From Oscillospiraceae bacterium (GTDB lineage Bacteria; Bacillota; Clostridia; Oscillospirales; UBA929): DNA of 6,206 nt. Made by a program: the position numbers and the translations under genes. The stretch lies in assembly GCA_009777435.1 (NCBI GenBank), contig WRLW01000093.1, positions 1 through 6,206 on the forward strand. Direction: 5' to 3'. The notes below the pieces were generated by a model, which saw nothing but the letters and a program-made list of their open reading frames with translations, had not been told where the DNA came from and did no database searches. Position 1 is the stretch's first letter. Every line of letters starts with the position of its first letter. Below, piece after piece: positions 5,660 to 6,206 of the stretch.

Positions 5660-6206
5660 CGACGCGCGAGTCGTCAGTGTTGCCGTGGACACCACGGTAT
5701 ACGCCGTCGATAAGCCCTATGATTACCGAGCCTCCATGCCTGTCGCGCCCGGGCAAAGGGTGCTTGTGCCTTTTGGACGCGGTAACCGTATGGTCGAGGC
5801 AATGGTGCTTGCGGTGTCGGAGCGTTCGGAAAAGAGGCCCTTGAAGCCGGTGGCGCGGATATTGGATGAGCTGCCGGTGGTTGACGGGTACGGCTTAAAG
5901 CTGGCGCTATGGATGAACGACCGGTTCTACTGCACGGTATACGAGGCGTTGCGGGCAATGCTGCCGGCCGGCTTGTGGTATCGCCGCACCGAAACCGTAT
6001 CGCTGGCCCAGCCGTTCGCGCCGGACGCGTCATGGCCCCTTGTGGAGCATGATCAGGAGCTTACGCGCGGCCTTGAGCTGCTCGTGCAGTCGGGGAACGG
6101 TTTGCCGATAGACGAATGGCAGTCGGTTATGGGCGCGAAATGGCAGCCGGTACTCCAAGCGCTGGGGGCGCTGGGGCTTGCGCGGGCCGCGGCCGAAGCC
6201 AAAAAG
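5652..6206 (+). CDS. priA: Primosomal protein N' / replication restart helicase PriA, N-terminal part (runs off the window)
   Basis: The reading frame from GTG 5652 is open for 185 codons to the last base. PriA (normally about 730-820 residues) is a 3'-5' DEAH-type helicase that reloads the replisome at stalled forks. Only its N-terminal region is present: the 3' DNA-end-binding domain with VDKPYDY (19-25), PGQRVLVPFGRGNR (33-46) and EALRAMLPAGL (98-108), then the start of the winged-helix region. Walker motifs and zinc-binding cysteines would lie beyond the window. GTG 5652 is the only usual start codon in this frame between the upstream TAA (5631-5633) and the conserved region. It lies inside the end of rpoZ (8-base overlap). 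AAGGG at 5632-5636 is a distant ribosome binding site, so coupling to rpoZ is likely. coaBC, which separates these genes in Bacillus, is absent. Confidence 0.92.
   Translation, partial: MIDDARVVSVAVDTTVYAVDKPYDYRASMPVAPGQRVLVPFGRGNRMVEAMVLAVSERSEKRPLKPVARILDELPVVDGYGLKLALWMNDRFYCTVYEALRAMLPAGLWYRRTETVSLAQPFAPDASWPLVEHDQELTRGLELLVQSGNGLPIDEWQSVMGAKWQPVLQALGALGLARAAAEAKK

Noticed and set aside
5656..5844. A 62-codon + strand open frame starting with TTG just after rpoZ
   Set aside because: It is out of frame with priA, whose N-terminal motifs (VDKPYDY, VPFGRGNR) run through the same bases in the frame from GTG 5652.

Overview
This window is conserved core-genome sequence on the + strand from what looks like a moderately GC-rich bacterium of the Firmicutes, most likely class Clostridia. 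The evidence is the CdaA-CdaR (YbbP-YbbR) c-di-AMP pair, the YicC/YloC - guanylate kinase - RpoZ - PriA gene order familiar from Bacillus and Clostridia, and a class V PLP enzyme of the clostridial/enterococcal cysteine-desulfurase-like type. No species can be named from sequence alone.

The layout reads as three transcription units. Unit 1 (1-1237) holds the last codons of an unidentified gene, then a cysteine desulfurase family gene (71-1201), and ends in a GC-rich hairpin followed by a T-rich stretch. Unit 2 (1275-3900) starts at a good extended -10 promoter and carries cdaA (diadenylate cyclase), cdaR (its membrane-anchored YbbR regulator) and an RseC/MucC-family membrane protein with a four-cysteine cluster; the genes overlap by 11 and 4 bases. 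Unit 3 (3902 to the window end) starts at an exact consensus TTGACA-17-TATAAT promoter placed right after the rseC stop codon. It carries yicC (endoribonuclease family), gmk, rpoZ and the first 185 codons of priA, with a 17-base gap and then two short overlaps.

Functionally, unit 2 makes and regulates c-di-AMP at the membrane, with a possible redox or membrane-complex accessory protein attached. Unit 3 groups RNA turnover, GMP to GDP conversion, an RNA polymerase subunit and the replication-restart helicase. Compared with the classical Bacillus order, glmM is not downstream of cdaR, remA is missing between yicC and gmk, and coaBC is missing between rpoZ and priA.

Nothing here resembles a mobile element, CRISPR array, RNA gene or defence island, and I do not see a clearly novel system. 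The points worth a second look are the RseC gene in the cdaA operon, the missing neighbours, a Met in place of Thr in the CdaA GTRHR motif, the exact consensus promoter, and the repeated all-G Shine-Dalgarno sequences. Intergenic space is small; the only sizeable gap (1202-1323, 122 bases) holds the terminator and the cdaA promoter.
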